This document shows, one piece after another, positions 45,955 through 55,055 of a stretch of 64,000 nt of DNA. The position numbers were made by a program, and so were the translations under genes. The notes under the pieces were generated by a model. The model was not told where the DNA came from and searched no databases. It was given only the letters and a program-made list of their open reading frames with translations. Every line of letters starts with the position of its first letter. Within the stretch, counting starts at the first letter, position 1. Origin of the DNA: Acetobacterium wieringae (lineage in GTDB: Bacteria; Bacillota; Clostridia; Eubacteriales; Eubacteriaceae); NCBI RefSeq assembly GCF_001766835.1, contig NZ_LKEU01000014.1:62001-126000 (forward strand), in the 5' to 3' direction.

Positions 45955-47256
45955 ATGAACGGGAAAACCGATATTATTGTTGTGGGAACTGGTGTATCAG
46001 GTTTATTCTACGCCTTGAATATTCCCGGAACTAAAAATGTATTGATGCTCACCAAAGCAGCTGCAGATGAAAGTGATTCGTATCTGGCCCAGGGCGGGAT
46101 CTGTGTGCTGCGGGATGCCGATGATTACAACAGTTTTTTTGAAGATACCATGAAAGCCGGGCACTACGAAAATGATCCGGCCTCAGTTGATGTGATGATT
46201 CGCAATTCCCCGCAAATAATCACCGATCTGATTGCACTGGGGGTCGAGTTTGAAACGAAGGATGGCGAGCTGGTTTATACCAGAGAAGGGGCCCATTCCC
46301 AAGCCCGGATTCTTTATCATGAAGATCTGACCGGCGCCGAAATCACCAGTAAATTGCTGGCCCAGGTCAAAAGTCGACCCAACATTACCATCGTCGAAAA
46401 CATGGCGATGGTGGATCTGATCTGTCAGGATAACCAATGTTCGGGGGTGGTGGCCTGTGATCGGGACGGCAGCATAAAGCTCTACCATTCGGACTACGTG
46501 GTGCTGGCTACCGGCGGACTGGGCGGGCTGTTTCACAGCTCCACCAACCTGGCTCACCTCACCGGGGATGCCATTGCTATTGCATTAAAACGTCAGATAA
46601 CGCTTGAAAATATCAGCTATATTCAAATCCACCCCACTACCCTATATTCCCGGAAACCCGGACGTCGGTTTCTGATTTCTGAATCGGTTCGGGGCGAGGG
46701 GGCGGTGCTGTACAATCGCAAAATGCAGCGTTTTGTGGATGAACTACTGCCCCGGGATCTGCTGACCAAGGCGATCCATGAGCAAATGGAACAGGATGAA
46801 AGTGATTTTGTCTGGCTGTCGATGCAGGACATGGGCCGGGAGGTCATTACCCATCGCTTCCCCAATATCTTTAAACATTGTCTGGAAGAAGGCTATGATA
46901 TCACCCGGGAGTGTATTCCGGTTACTCCGGCCCAGCATTATTTTATGGGCGGAATCAAGGTCGACCTCAACAGTCGAACTTCCATGGACCATCTTTATGC
47001 CGTCGGTGAAATCAGCTGCAACCGGGTTCACGGCGCCAACCGGCTGGCCAGCAATTCACTGCTGGAAAGCCTGGTCTTTGCCAAACGGGCAGCCCGGGAC
47101 ACCACTGCCAATTATCAGGTCACAAGCGAGGTCAGCCATCCCATTCTTGATCTGACGGAGTATAAAGATTTGGAACAGTTGCGCCTGGCCTATAAAACCA
47201 TCATTCTGGACGAAATCGAAAGGAGTAAAGTGATTGAACGAATTGATAAAGCTTAA
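45955..47256 (+). CDS. nadB: L-aspartate oxidase
   Basis: 433 residues. FAD-binding VVGTGVSGLFYALN, the LAQGGICV loop and SESVRGEGAVLYN catalytic region, then HGANRLASNSLLESLVF, are typical of NadB. It is shorter than the roughly 530-residue E. coli protein, the C-terminal helical domain being reduced. It oxidises aspartate to iminoaspartate, in an anaerobe presumably with fumarate rather than oxygen as acceptor. ATG 45955 follows gggagc 13 nt after nadA. Confidence 0.94.
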   Translation: MNGKTDIIVVGTGVSGLFYALNIPGTKNVLMLTKAAADESDSYLAQGGICVLRDADDYNSFFEDTMKAGHYENDPASVDVMIRNSPQIITDLIALGVEFETKDGELVYTREGAHSQARILYHEDLTGAEITSKLLAQVKSRPNITIVENMAMVDLICQDNQCSGVVACDRDGSIKLYHSDYVVLATGGLGGLFHSSTNLAHLTGDAIAIALKRQITLENISYIQIHPTTLYSRKPGRRFLISESVRGEGAVLYNRKMQRFVDELLPRDLLTKAIHEQMEQDESDFVWLSMQDMGREVITHRFPNIFKHCLEEGYDITRECIPVTPAQHYFMGGIKVDLNSRTSMDHLYAVGEISCNRVHGANRLASNSLLESLVFAKRAARDTTANYQVTSEVSHPILDLTEYKDLEQLRLAYKTIILDEIERSKVIERIDKA

Positions 47257-48109
47257 TATGGATCCACACCTTTTACAGGCCTTGCAGGAGGACATCCCCT
47301 GTGAGGACATTACCACGAATGCGGTCATTGCCGCCGGGATCAAGGCCCAGGTTGAACTGGTTGCCAAAGAGACCGGGATCATTGCCGGTTTGGACGTTTA
47401 TCGGCGGGTATTTGAACTGCTGGAACCCAGCGCCAGAGTAGAAACCTTTGTCAGTGATGGGGATACCGTCACCCCTGGTGAGCTACTGGCGATTGTTTTT
47501 GCTGATGCCCGAACCCTCCTCTCCGGTGAGCGGACAGCGCTTAATTATCTGCAGCGGATGAGTGGTATCGCCACGCACACCCGAAAACTGGTGAGTTATT
47601 TGGCTGGCACCAAAACCAGACTGCTGGACACCCGTAAAACGACCCCCACTATGCGGATTTTTGAAAAATATGCCGTAACCGTTGGCGGCGGATCCAACCA
47701 CCGCACCAATCTGTCCGATGGGATACTGCTTAAAGACAATCACATCAATGCAGCCGGTGGCGTCAAAGAAGCCGTTGCGGCGGCCAGGACAGCTGCTTCC
47801 TTTGTGCGAAAGATCGAGGTCGAAGTTGAAAATCTGGAAATGCTTCGTGAAGCGCTGGAGGCCGGTGCCGACATTATCATGCTCGACAATATGGATGCGG
47901 ACACTATGAAAGCCGCCATTAAAATTATCGATGGTCGGGCTATCAGCGAATGCTCCGGCAATGTGACGGAAGATCGGTTAAAAGAGCTTGGGCAAATTGG
48001 AGTGGACTTTATTTCCTGCGGTGCCCTGACCCATTCTTCGCCAATTCTTGATTTATCGATGAAAAATCTGAAAATCTTATCGGATTCGTTGATGAAAAAT
48101 AGAAATTGA
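47234..48109 (+). CDS. nadC: Nicotinate-nucleotide pyrophosphorylase (carboxylating)
   Basis: 291 residues. Motifs LQEDIPCEDITTNAVI, GERTALNYLQRMSGIAT, LDTRKTTPTMR and GGGSNHRTNLSDGILLKDNHI are characteristic. It converts quinolinate and PRPP to nicotinate mononucleotide. The TTG at 47234 is preferred because aaaggag lies about 10 nt upstream and it gives a family-like N-terminus; ATG 47258 is the alternative. The start overlaps nadB by 23 nt. Confidence 0.95.
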   Translation: MNELIKLNMDPHLLQALQEDIPCEDITTNAVIAAGIKAQVELVAKETGIIAGLDVYRRVFELLEPSARVETFVSDGDTVTPGELLAIVFADARTLLSGERTALNYLQRMSGIATHTRKLVSYLAGTKTRLLDTRKTTPTMRIFEKYAVTVGGGSNHRTNLSDGILLKDNHINAAGGVKEAVAAARTAASFVRKIEVEVENLEMLREALEAGADIIMLDNMDADTMKAAIKIIDGRAISECSGNVTEDRLKELGQIGVDFISCGALTHSSPILDLSMKNLKILSDSLMKNRN

Positions 48110-48215
48110 CGGCGCCATCATTGTTCACTATAATTATTGAGACACCCCCGACGCACTTATAAATGCCAGTTTAACAAAAATCTGATTTGAATCATAAATA
48201 CCAGGAGTGTAAACC

Positions 48216-48728
48216 ATGAAAAAACAACAGCGACAGGCAGACATTGTCAAGACCCTCCGGTCATCCCGGGAACCGGTTTCAGGAACCGCCCTGTCAGAAA
48301 TTTTTCAGGTCAGTCGGCAAAGCATCGTTCAGGATATTGCGCTCCTGAAAGCGGCCCATTTCAATATCATTTCCACCAACAAAGGCTATATAATCGTTGA
48401 TCCACCGCCCCGGGAAAAGATCTTCAAGGTGTCCCACAACCATGAAGAAATCGGCGATGAGCTTTATACCATTGTTGACGCCGGTGGCTTTGTCAGAGAC
48501 GTCTATGTTCTGCACGACATTTATGGAAAAATCCAGGTTGATTTGTTTCTGGCCACCCGGGCCGATGTGGATTCCTTTGTTGCCGGACTTAAAGAAAAAA
48601 AAACCAGCCCCCTGATGAAGCTTACCGACACGGTCCATTATCATACCGTGGAGGCGGTATCTGACAGCATTCTTTCGGCGGTTGAAAAAAGTTTAACGGA
48701 AAAAGGCTATTTAATCAGCGTCGGGTGA
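48216..48728 (+). CDS. niaR: NAD biosynthesis repressor (HTH_11 and 3H domains)
   Basis: 170 residues. Residues 5-60 form a helix-turn-helix (VSGTALSEIFQVSRQSIVQDIALL). The 3H domain follows with its histidines in VSHNHEEIG, YVLHDIYG and VHYHTVEAV. This is the NiaR (YrxA) family, which represses nad genes when nicotinate is present, the metal-bound 3H domain sensing it. It lies 106 bp behind nadC, in the operon's wake. Its likely target is the inverted repeat at the nadA promoter. Confidence 0.92.
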   Translation: MKKQQRQADIVKTLRSSREPVSGTALSEIFQVSRQSIVQDIALLKAAHFNIISTNKGYIIVDPPPREKIFKVSHNHEEIGDELYTIVDAGGFVRDVYVLHDIYGKIQVDLFLATRADVDSFVAGLKEKKTSPLMKLTDTVHYHTVEAVSDSILSAVEKSLTEKGYLISVG

Positions 48729-49044
48729 TTTTAAAAATAAATATTGGGGTATGAACTATATAGCATACAAAAGAAGGAAGACATCAGGAGGTTTTCCTTT
48801 TTTATTTGCACCGGAAAGTTCAGTTCACAAAAATGAAGCAGACTGTCAAAGAAGATAACCCAGTACCGACAATTGTTACATCATGTTGTCTGCATCAAGG
48901 CGGACATGGCGAACGCCTGTCCAAGCTTGCGGCAGACAACAGATTAACAATTGGTCGGTACGGTAGTTATTTGAGAACCTCATTCATTTCACAAAAATGA
49001 ATTGGGATTATTTTAACTAGATATCAACGAAGGGTGGAAAAACA
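48729..49044. other. Intergenic region holding repeat copy B
   Basis: About 316 bp without a gene. An AAGGAA/TTCCTT hairpin with a T6 tail near 48776-48803 probably ends the niaR transcript. The rest is the dispersed repeat and its flanking direct repeats. Confidence 0.65.
48819..49001. repeat. Dispersed palindromic repeat, copy B, flanked by 19-bp direct repeats
   Basis: The core (48840-48982, about 143 bp) begins AGACTGTCAAA and ends GAACCTCA, as in copy A. It shares the arms CCAGTACCGACAATTGTTA with TAACAATTGGTCGGTAC, and the segment up to CATGTTGT. Its inner stem is TGTTGTCTG/CAGACAACA, CAAG/CTTG, GGACA/TGTCC and GGCG/CGCC. The flanks 48819-48837 and 48983-49001 are 19-bp direct repeats with one mismatch, reading ttcattcacaaaaatgaa-like. 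Confidence 0.8.
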
Positions 49045-49875
49045 GTGAGTAAAATAGCGTGTCAGCTCTGTCCACATCATTGCAGATTGGATGAGGCAGA
49101 GATTGGATTTTGTCGGGCTCGGGTTAACCGGTCGGATGTGATAAGCGACTTGAATTATGGGGTAGTTACTGCCATCGCATTGGATCCCATCGAAAAGAAA
49201 CCGTTGCGCCATTTTTTTCCCGGCTCCCGAATTTTGTCGGTCGGAAGTTTTGGCTGTAATTTAAGATGTCCATTTTGTCAAAACTACGAAATTTCCATGG
49301 CTGGCAGTGAAGAAGCCCATGGTCGGCGGATGACGCCTGAGGATCTGGTCGGCAATGCCCGAAGACTGGTAGGCGAGGGGAATATCGGCCTGGCCTATAC
49401 CTATAACGAACCGCTGGTGGGGTATGAATTTGTCAGAGATTGTGCCAAGCTGATAAAAAAGAATGGCTTAAAAAATGTGCTGGTCACCAATGGCTGTTTT
49501 TGTGAAGCACCAGTCCGGGAAATTCTGCCTGATATTGATGCAATGAACATTGATCTGAAAGCATTTAACCCAAAGTTCTATCAAAAAATCAGTGGTGATC
49601 TGGAAACCGTCAAACAGACCATTCGGATTGCCAGTGAGGCCTGTCATGTGGAAGTTACGACCCTGATTGTCCCGGGGGAAAACGACAGTGAGGAAGAAAT
49701 TAGGGCTTTATCCAAGTGGCTGGCGTCAGTGGGAAAATCAATCCCCCTTCATCTGTCCCGCTTTTTTCCCAGACATGAAATGACCGATCGGAATGCCACC
49801 AACGTGGCCCAGATTTATCGACTGGCTGACATCGCCAGAGAGTCCCTGGAAAATGTTTATGCAGGGAATTGTTGA
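49045..49875 (+). CDS. AmmeMemoRadiSam-type radical SAM enzyme (AmrS-like)
   Basis: 276 residues. An N-terminal small Cys motif, CQLCPHHCRLDEAEIGFC, precedes the radical SAM motif CNLRCPFC (in FGCNLRCPFCQNYEIS), giving the COG1180 AmrS pattern. The rest is the barrel (YTYNEPLVGYEF, NIDLKAFNPKFY, HLSRFFPRHEM). In genomes with the full system it accompanies AMMECR1 and Memo homologues; none is seen here. The substrate is unknown. The start is GTG 49045. It lies 9 bp before the metallophosphoesterase gene. Confidence 0.85.
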   Translation: MSKIACQLCPHHCRLDEAEIGFCRARVNRSDVISDLNYGVVTAIALDPIEKKPLRHFFPGSRILSVGSFGCNLRCPFCQNYEISMAGSEEAHGRRMTPEDLVGNARRLVGEGNIGLAYTYNEPLVGYEFVRDCAKLIKKNGLKNVLVTNGCFCEAPVREILPDIDAMNIDLKAFNPKFYQKISGDLETVKQTIRIASEACHVEVTTLIVPGENDSEEEIRALSKWLASVGKSIPLHLSRFFPRHEMTDRNATNVAQIYRLADIARESLENVYAGNC

Positions 49876-49884
49876 GGCACACCA

Positions 49885-51381
49885 ATGGGACATAAACGTT
49901 CAAAAAATCTAAACAGTCGCCTGGCAAAACAATTAAAAGATATCGAACAGCAGATTATACCGGTCACCGTACCGGTCACTGAAACCGAAACGGAGATTCA
50001 TTCGGAAAAAGCAGTGTATACGTTTTATCTTGATCCGGTTGTTGCCACGGCCCCGCAGGTCGAGGCGGGTGAGATCCACCGATTGGCCCGGGAAGGCTAT
50101 GGGGGATGGATTGCCGAGGATCCGAAGGAGCCAGAAAGACGGGATGATCTGATGCCGGAGGGCTATTTGCTGCCTGCCGGTAATGAACCGGAACAGCTGT
50201 TGCATTTTTTTGCCATCACGGATATTCATATCACTGACGGGGAATTTCCGGCCCACGGAATCTATTCAAAATTTGGTGGTGGCATTGTCTCAGTGTATTC
50301 TGAGATGATGCATTATACCACCCATATTTTAGATGGCGCCATTCATTCCATCAACGCCATTCATCATCAAAACCCTCTGGATTTTGGTCTATCCATGGGC
50401 GACAACACCAACAACGCCATGTACAATGAGCTGCGCTGGTCGATTGACATTTTTGATGGCAAAGAAATAAATTTGGATTTTGGGGTCAGTCCCAATCCCC
50501 GGGTTGGCCCCCGGAAGCCTTTTTATGACGAATTTGCGGCTGTGGGGCTGAATCCGCAGATTCCCTGGTATCAGGTTATTGGCAATCATGATCACAGCTG
50601 GCCGGATAAGCCGCTTTTGCCGGTATCGGATGATCCCGCCCGGCGGTTTCTGAGTCGGGCAGAATGGATGAAGGAATTTTTTATAACAGAAACGAAGCCC
50701 AGCGGACACGGTTTTAGTCTGGAAAACAGCCAGAGTGGTTTTGCCTGCTATAGCTTTGAACCCCGGGAGACAAAACAAATCAAGGTGATTGTGCTCGATA
50801 ACACCCAAAGGGATGATGATCAAAACGTTAAGGGATATGCTCATGGTTCCCTGGATCGGGAGCGATTTGACTGGTTGGGGCAAGAGCTGGAAGCCGGACA
50901 ACAAGCCGGTCAGCTGATGATCATTGCCGCCCATATTCCCATTGGCGTGGAATATCAGGAGCCACTGACCAGGCCGTTTATGTCATGGAGTACCCTTTCA
51001 CCAGTTTCGGAACAGGAGCTGCTAAAAAAACTCCAGTCTTATCCCAATCTGATTTTGTGGGTGGCCGGACATCGGCATCGCAATACCGTAACCCCGATAA
51101 AGTCTCCGGATCCGGCCCAGCCGGAATACGGCTTCTGGGTGGTTGAAACAGCATCCCTCCGGGATTTTCCGCAAAACTTTCGAACCTTTGAAATTCTCAA
51201 AAACAGCGATGGCACCCTATCGATTGTTAGCAGAAATATAAACCCGACCATCAGAGAAGGTTCCTTTGCCAGTATCGCCCGGTCTTATGCGGTGGCGGCC
51301 CAGCAGCTTTTTAACGGCCGGACGGAACTGCTCCCATCCGGCTCTTATAATGGTGAGTTGCTGGTTAAGACAAAAGCATAA
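49885..51381 (+). CDS. Metallophosphoesterase
   Basis: 498 residues. The metal ligands of the calcineurin-like fold appear as ITDIHITD, MGDNTNN, VIGNHDHSW, IIAAHIPIG and VAGHRHRN. About 95 residues precede them. There is no signal peptide, so a cytoplasmic location is likely, unlike many family members. The overall pattern resembles the TIGR03768-type metallophosphoesterases. The substrate is not evident. It is co-directional with the radical SAM gene, 9 bp away, so they are likely co-transcribed. Confidence 0.8.
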   Translation: MGHKRSKNLNSRLAKQLKDIEQQIIPVTVPVTETETEIHSEKAVYTFYLDPVVATAPQVEAGEIHRLAREGYGGWIAEDPKEPERRDDLMPEGYLLPAGNEPEQLLHFFAITDIHITDGEFPAHGIYSKFGGGIVSVYSEMMHYTTHILDGAIHSINAIHHQNPLDFGLSMGDNTNNAMYNELRWSIDIFDGKEINLDFGVSPNPRVGPRKPFYDEFAAVGLNPQIPWYQVIGNHDHSWPDKPLLPVSDDPARRFLSRAEWMKEFFITETKPSGHGFSLENSQSGFACYSFEPRETKQIKVIVLDNTQRDDDQNVKGYAHGSLDRERFDWLGQELEAGQQAGQLMIIAAHIPIGVEYQEPLTRPFMSWSTLSPVSEQELLKKLQSYPNLILWVAGHRHRNTVTPIKSPDPAQPEYGFWVVETASLRDFPQNFRTFEILKNSDGTLSIVSRNINPTIREGSFASIARSYAVAAQQLFNGRTELLPSGSYNGELLVKTKA

Positions 51382-51519
51382 CCAACGATCAGCAAAAGCA
51401 ATGAGCGACAGTAAAAAAAGCGCAGCAGGAAAGGTTTGATACATTGATCAGCCGGTTTGATTACGGACAGACACGGGATTTTGAGAGGCGAACTGACAAT
51501 TCTTGTGGAGGTAAAAGAG

Positions 51520-52911
51520 ATGGAAGTAATGACGCTGATGGAGAAATTAAAAAACGGCGATGTCATGACTCAAGACATGCGCAGTGAGATTGTCGATTCA
51601 TATAAACTGATGGATGTGGCTTTGGACTCCATTCTCAACGGACTGATGATCATTGATACCGAACTGCGGATAAAGAAATTTAATCATAAAATTTGTGAGC
51701 TGTTTCAAATGGATGAAGCCGCTATTTTAAAGCTGGACATGAATGTGGTGTTAAAAGAGATTGATGTCGTTGGCAATATCCTGATTAATAAACGAAAATT
51801 TTCGTATTCGGATATCACCCTCACAATCGGGTCAAAACAAATTGACTGTTTTTTGGATATTACCCCAGTGGTTTTTAATGAGAAGGTCATGGGCGCAGTG
51901 CTGGTGATTCGGGAAGCCAAACAGGTGCGCAAAGAAATCAATAAACTGGCAGGTTTTCGGGCCAACTATACCTTTGATAAGATCATTACGAAGAATAAAA
52001 CGATGCTGGAGCTGATTAATACCGCCCGGCGAATTGCCAAAACAAATTGTTCGGTGCTGATTGAAGGTGAAAGCGGTACCGGGAAGGAGCTGTTTGCCCA
52101 GTCCATTCATAACGACAGCCAGCGCCGTAACGGCCCCTTTATTGCCATCAACTGCGCCGCCATTCCCAAAGAGTTGGTGGAGAGTGAATTTTTTGGTTAC
52201 GAAACTGGCTCGTTTACCGGAGCCATCAAAGGTGGCATGCCGGGAAAATTTGAGTTGGCCAATGGCGGCACCCTGTTTCTTGATGAAATAGGCGAAATTC
52301 CCCTGGAAATGCAACCCAAGCTGCTGCGGGTGTTGGATGAAAACAAGGTAATGCGGATTGGCGGCAGTTTTGCCAGGGACTTGGATGTCCGGATTATTGC
52401 AGCCACCAATCGCAATCTGCTCAATGAGATGTCAAAATCGGCTTTTCGTCAGGATCTCTACTTTCGGCTCAATGTCATCAATTTACGGCTGTTGCCGCTT
52501 AAAAGGCGGCCAGAAGATATACTGGTTCTGGGCCGATATTTTCTGGAGCAGCTCAATTTCGAAAACAGTGACGTCAAAAAATTCTTCAGCAAGGCATTCG
52601 AAGAAAAATTGCTGGCCAATGAATGGAAGGGCAATGTCAGAGAACTCAAAAATATGGTGGAGCGTGGCTACTATTTGTCAGCCGGTGTTTTTATTGATTG
52701 CATTGAGGCACCGACAAAAGAGCAGAATGTCATTTTACCAGTCCGTGACAGTGATGGTGAAACTTTGAGAGATTTGGAAAAAAACAGCATCGAACAGGCT
52801 CTTTTTCTCAATAAGGGCAATGCGGTAAAGGCCGCAGAAGATCTTTGCATCAGTCGGGCGACCATCTATCGGAAAATAAAAGCCTATGATATTCACGTGA
52901 CCAGTTTATAA
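51520..52911 (+). CDS. acoR: PAS-domain sigma-54 activator, probable acetoin operon regulator
   Basis: 463 residues. A short PAS-like domain (about 25-130, SILNGLMIIDTELRIKKFN) precedes an AAA+ domain with Walker A GESGTGKE, the sigma-54 loop GSFTGA, and Walker B GGTLFLDE; a Fis-type helix-turn-helix (AAEDLCISRATIYRKIKAYD) ends it. It lacks the larger sensor region of classical AcoR, so the symbol is by context: the nearest sigma-54 promoter is that of the aco operon 3 kb downstream. ATG 51520 lies behind tggaggt; the frame from 51457 has no site. A terminator follows. Confidence 0.82.
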   Translation: MEVMTLMEKLKNGDVMTQDMRSEIVDSYKLMDVALDSILNGLMIIDTELRIKKFNHKICELFQMDEAAILKLDMNVVLKEIDVVGNILINKRKFSYSDITLTIGSKQIDCFLDITPVVFNEKVMGAVLVIREAKQVRKEINKLAGFRANYTFDKIITKNKTMLELINTARRIAKTNCSVLIEGESGTGKELFAQSIHNDSQRRNGPFIAINCAAIPKELVESEFFGYETGSFTGAIKGGMPGKFELANGGTLFLDEIGEIPLEMQPKLLRVLDENKVMRIGGSFARDLDVRIIAATNRNLLNEMSKSAFRQDLYFRLNVINLRLLPLKRRPEDILVLGRYFLEQLNFENSDVKKFFSKAFEEKLLANEWKGNVRELKNMVERGYYLSAGVFIDCIEAPTKEQNVILPVRDSDGETLRDLEKNSIEQALFLNKGNAVKAAEDLCISRATIYRKIKAYDIHVTSL

Positions 52912-52930
52912 ATGAAGCGAAACGTAAAAA

Positions 52931-52979
52931 GCAGCCCTTTGAAGAAAATTTTAAAAATTTTTTCGAAGGGTCTTTTTTT
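52931..52979 (+). terminator. Terminator after the activator gene
   Basis: AGCCCTTTGAAGAAAATTT pairs with AAATTTTTTCGAAGGGTCT around a short loop, then T7. Confidence 0.88.
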
Positions 52980-53048
52980 GGCATGAAACATGCTACAATT
53001 AGTTTTGGAAAGAATAGGAAAAATGAAAAGAATAGGGAGGTGAGCGTT

Positions 53049-53336
53049 TTGGCAAAAGTAAATCTAAGCTTGCAGGTTTTACCGGTAGTACCGGACAGAG
53101 AAATATACTATGTAGTCGATCAGGTTATTGAGATGATCCATCAGACGGGCCTCAAATATGTGGTGGGTCCTTTTGAAACATCCATCGAAGGCGAACTGGA
53201 TGAACTGCTGGACATTGTTAAACGGGCCCAATCCATCTGCACAGAGCATGGAGCCGAGCGGGTGGTTTCAATCGTAAAAATTGATTACAAGGAAGAAGGC
53301 GTCACAATTGATGAGAAAGTATCAAAATACCAGTGA
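53049..53336 (+). CDS. MTH1187-family thiamine-binding protein (YkoF-like)
   Basis: 95 residues, normal for this small ferredoxin-like fold. AKVNLSLQVLPVVPDREIYYVVDQVIEMI and GLKYVVGPFETSIEGELDELLDIVKRA, ending in RVVSIVKIDYKE, match the DUF77/MTH1187 pattern, whose members bind thiamine or its pyrimidine. TTG 53049 is preferred, 8 nt behind gggagg; GTG 53040 overlaps that site. It overlaps the permease start and so leads the thiamine-precursor transport operon. Confidence 0.87.
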   Translation: MAKVNLSLQVLPVVPDREIYYVVDQVIEMIHQTGLKYVVGPFETSIEGELDELLDIVKRAQSICTEHGAERVVSIVKIDYKEEGVTIDEKVSKYQ

Positions 53337-54084
53337 CAAGCTGATTCCGATCGTATTTCTGCTGACCATTCTGATTCTCTGGGAGGCCGCTGTTAACCTG
53401 GGGGTTGTGGAGCGATACGTTTTGCCATCGCCCACTGACATCATCGCGGCGCTGATTGCCAATGGTTCGGATTTGATGATGCACGCCGGAACAACTTTTT
53501 TTGAAGGAATGACAGGACTGCTGGTAGCCGTATGTTTATCACTGATTATGGCAATTGTGATGGATTTGTTTCCAGTGGTGAAAAAAGCCATTTACCCGGT
53601 ACTGGTGATGTCGCAAACCGTGCCGATTATTGTTATCGCACCCCTGCTGGCGATGTGGTTTGGTTTTGGGATTGCCCCCAAAATTTTTGTGGTGGTGCTG
53701 GTTTGTTTTTTTCCCATCACGGTCAGTCTGATTGAAGGGCTTCAGAGTGTTGATGGGGAACTGATTAATCTGGTGCGATCGATGGGGGCAAAGAAGCGTC
53801 AGATCTTTACAAAAATCAAGTTTCCCAGTGCCCTGCCCTATTTTTTTTCGGGCCTTAAAATTGCGGCTACCTATAGTATTATGGGGGCAGTTATCGGGGA
53901 ATGGCTGGGTGGAAAGGCCGGACTGGGCGTTTACATGTTAAGAGCCCGCCATGCCTTTGCGTTGGATCTGGTTTTTGCCTCGATTCTGGTGATTGTGGTT
54001 TTATCAATTGGACTTTTTTACGGCATTGCCGGGATTCAGAGGGTCATGATGCCCTGGGAAAAATTAAAGGAGGAAGAGGAATGA
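53311..54084 (+). CDS. thiX: ABC transporter permease, probable thiamine-precursor uptake
   Basis: 257 residues with about six membrane helices of the SsuC/TauC/ThiX family. The coupling helix is RSMGAKKRQIFTKIKFPSALPYFFSGLK. Overlap with the MTH1187 gene and with the next gene (ATGA) shows tight coupling. Partners are an NMT1/THI5-like binding lipoprotein and an ATPase, matching ThiXYZ for hydroxymethylpyrimidine or related precursor. No TPP riboswitch was recognised upstream. Confidence 0.82.
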   Translation: MRKYQNTSDKLIPIVFLLTILILWEAAVNLGVVERYVLPSPTDIIAALIANGSDLMMHAGTTFFEGMTGLLVAVCLSLIMAIVMDLFPVVKKAIYPVLVMSQTVPIIVIAPLLAMWFGFGIAPKIFVVVLVCFFPITVSLIEGLQSVDGELINLVRSMGAKKRQIFTKIKFPSALPYFFSGLKIAATYSIMGAVIGEWLGGKAGLGVYMLRARHAFALDLVFASILVIVVLSIGLFYGIAGIQRVMMPWEKLKEEEE

Positions 54085-55055
54085 AAAAGAAAATCATCTT
54101 ATTAACACTGGGAATTCTACTGATTGCATTAACCGGGTGTACAACAAAAGAAAGCGAGAAAATAACGGTGGTTCTGGATTGGGTTCCCAATACCAATCAC
54201 ACCGGTCTTTATGCGGCGAAGGAGCTTGGCTATTTTGAGGCCGAAGGGCTTCAGGTGGAGATTATTCAACCCAGCGAAGGCGGCTCAGCGGATCTGATTG
54301 CGGCCGGTCAGGGAGAGTTCGGAGTCAGCTATCAGGAACAGGTGACCTACGCCAGAACCGCTGCAAATCCCCTGCCAATTAAGGCCATTGCTGCGATTAT
54401 CCAGCATAACACATCGGGCTTTGCTTCGCCGGTGGATCGCAACATTGTCAGTCCCAAAGATTTTGAAGGGAAAAAATACGGCGGCTGGGGTTCGCCTATG
54501 GAAGTTGCCACCTTAAAAGCCCTGATGGAAGGGGCAAAGGCTGATTTTAGCAAGCTGGAAATCGTCGATGTGGGAGCGATGGATTATTTTACCGCTGTTA
54601 AAGATCATGTCGATTTCACCTGGATCTTTTATGGCTGGGATGGAGTTGCCGCCGAGCTTAAAAACGAACCGCTGAATTTTATTAAACTTCAGGATGTCGA
54701 TAAGAACCTGGATTACTATACCCCAGTCATTATTGCCAACGAAGACTATCTGGCCAAGCATCCGGAAACGGCTAAAAAATTTCTGCGGGCTGTCACCAAA
54801 GGCTATCAGTACGCCATTGAAAACCCGGAAGCCGCTGCGGATCTGTTACTGGTTGACAACCCCGAAATTGATCGCGACCTGGCGGTGGCCTCGCAAAAAT
54901 ATCTGGCCGCTGAATATCAGAGCGATGCCGAAAAATGGGGTTTGATGCGTTTAGATATCTGGGAAAACTATGGCAACTGGATGTATAACCAGGGCTTGCT
55001 GGAGAACCAGCTAAATGCCGACGGGGCCTTTACCAATGAATACCTGCCAGAATAA
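54081..55055 (+). CDS. thiY: NMT1/THI5-like substrate-binding lipoprotein
   Basis: 324 residues. The signal peptide ends at the lipobox LTGC (Cys20). The mature protein begins ITVVLDWVPNTNHTGLYAAKELGYFEAEGL, the ThiY/THI5 signature, with the substrate-site region EVATLKALM. In this family it captures formylaminopyrimidine or hydroxymethylpyrimidine for thiamine synthesis. The start codon overlaps the permease stop. It lies in a thiamine-uptake operon next to a TPP-dependent acetoin dehydrogenase. Confidence 0.87.
   Translation: MKKKIILLTLGILLIALTGCTTKESEKITVVLDWVPNTNHTGLYAAKELGYFEAEGLQVEIIQPSEGGSADLIAAGQGEFGVSYQEQVTYARTAANPLPIKAIAAIIQHNTSGFASPVDRNIVSPKDFEGKKYGGWGSPMEVATLKALMEGAKADFSKLEIVDVGAMDYFTAVKDHVDFTWIFYGWDGVAAELKNEPLNFIKLQDVDKNLDYYTPVIIANEDYLAKHPETAKKFLRAVTKGYQYAIENPEAAADLLLVDNPEIDRDLAVASQKYLAAEYQSDAEKWGLMRLDIWENYGNWMYNQGLLENQLNADGAFTNEYLPE

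Noticed and set aside
52912..53048. Possible TPP riboswitch before the thiamine-precursor operon
   Set aside because: The CUGAGA and related conserved cores are absent; only the preceding terminator and a plain leader are seen.
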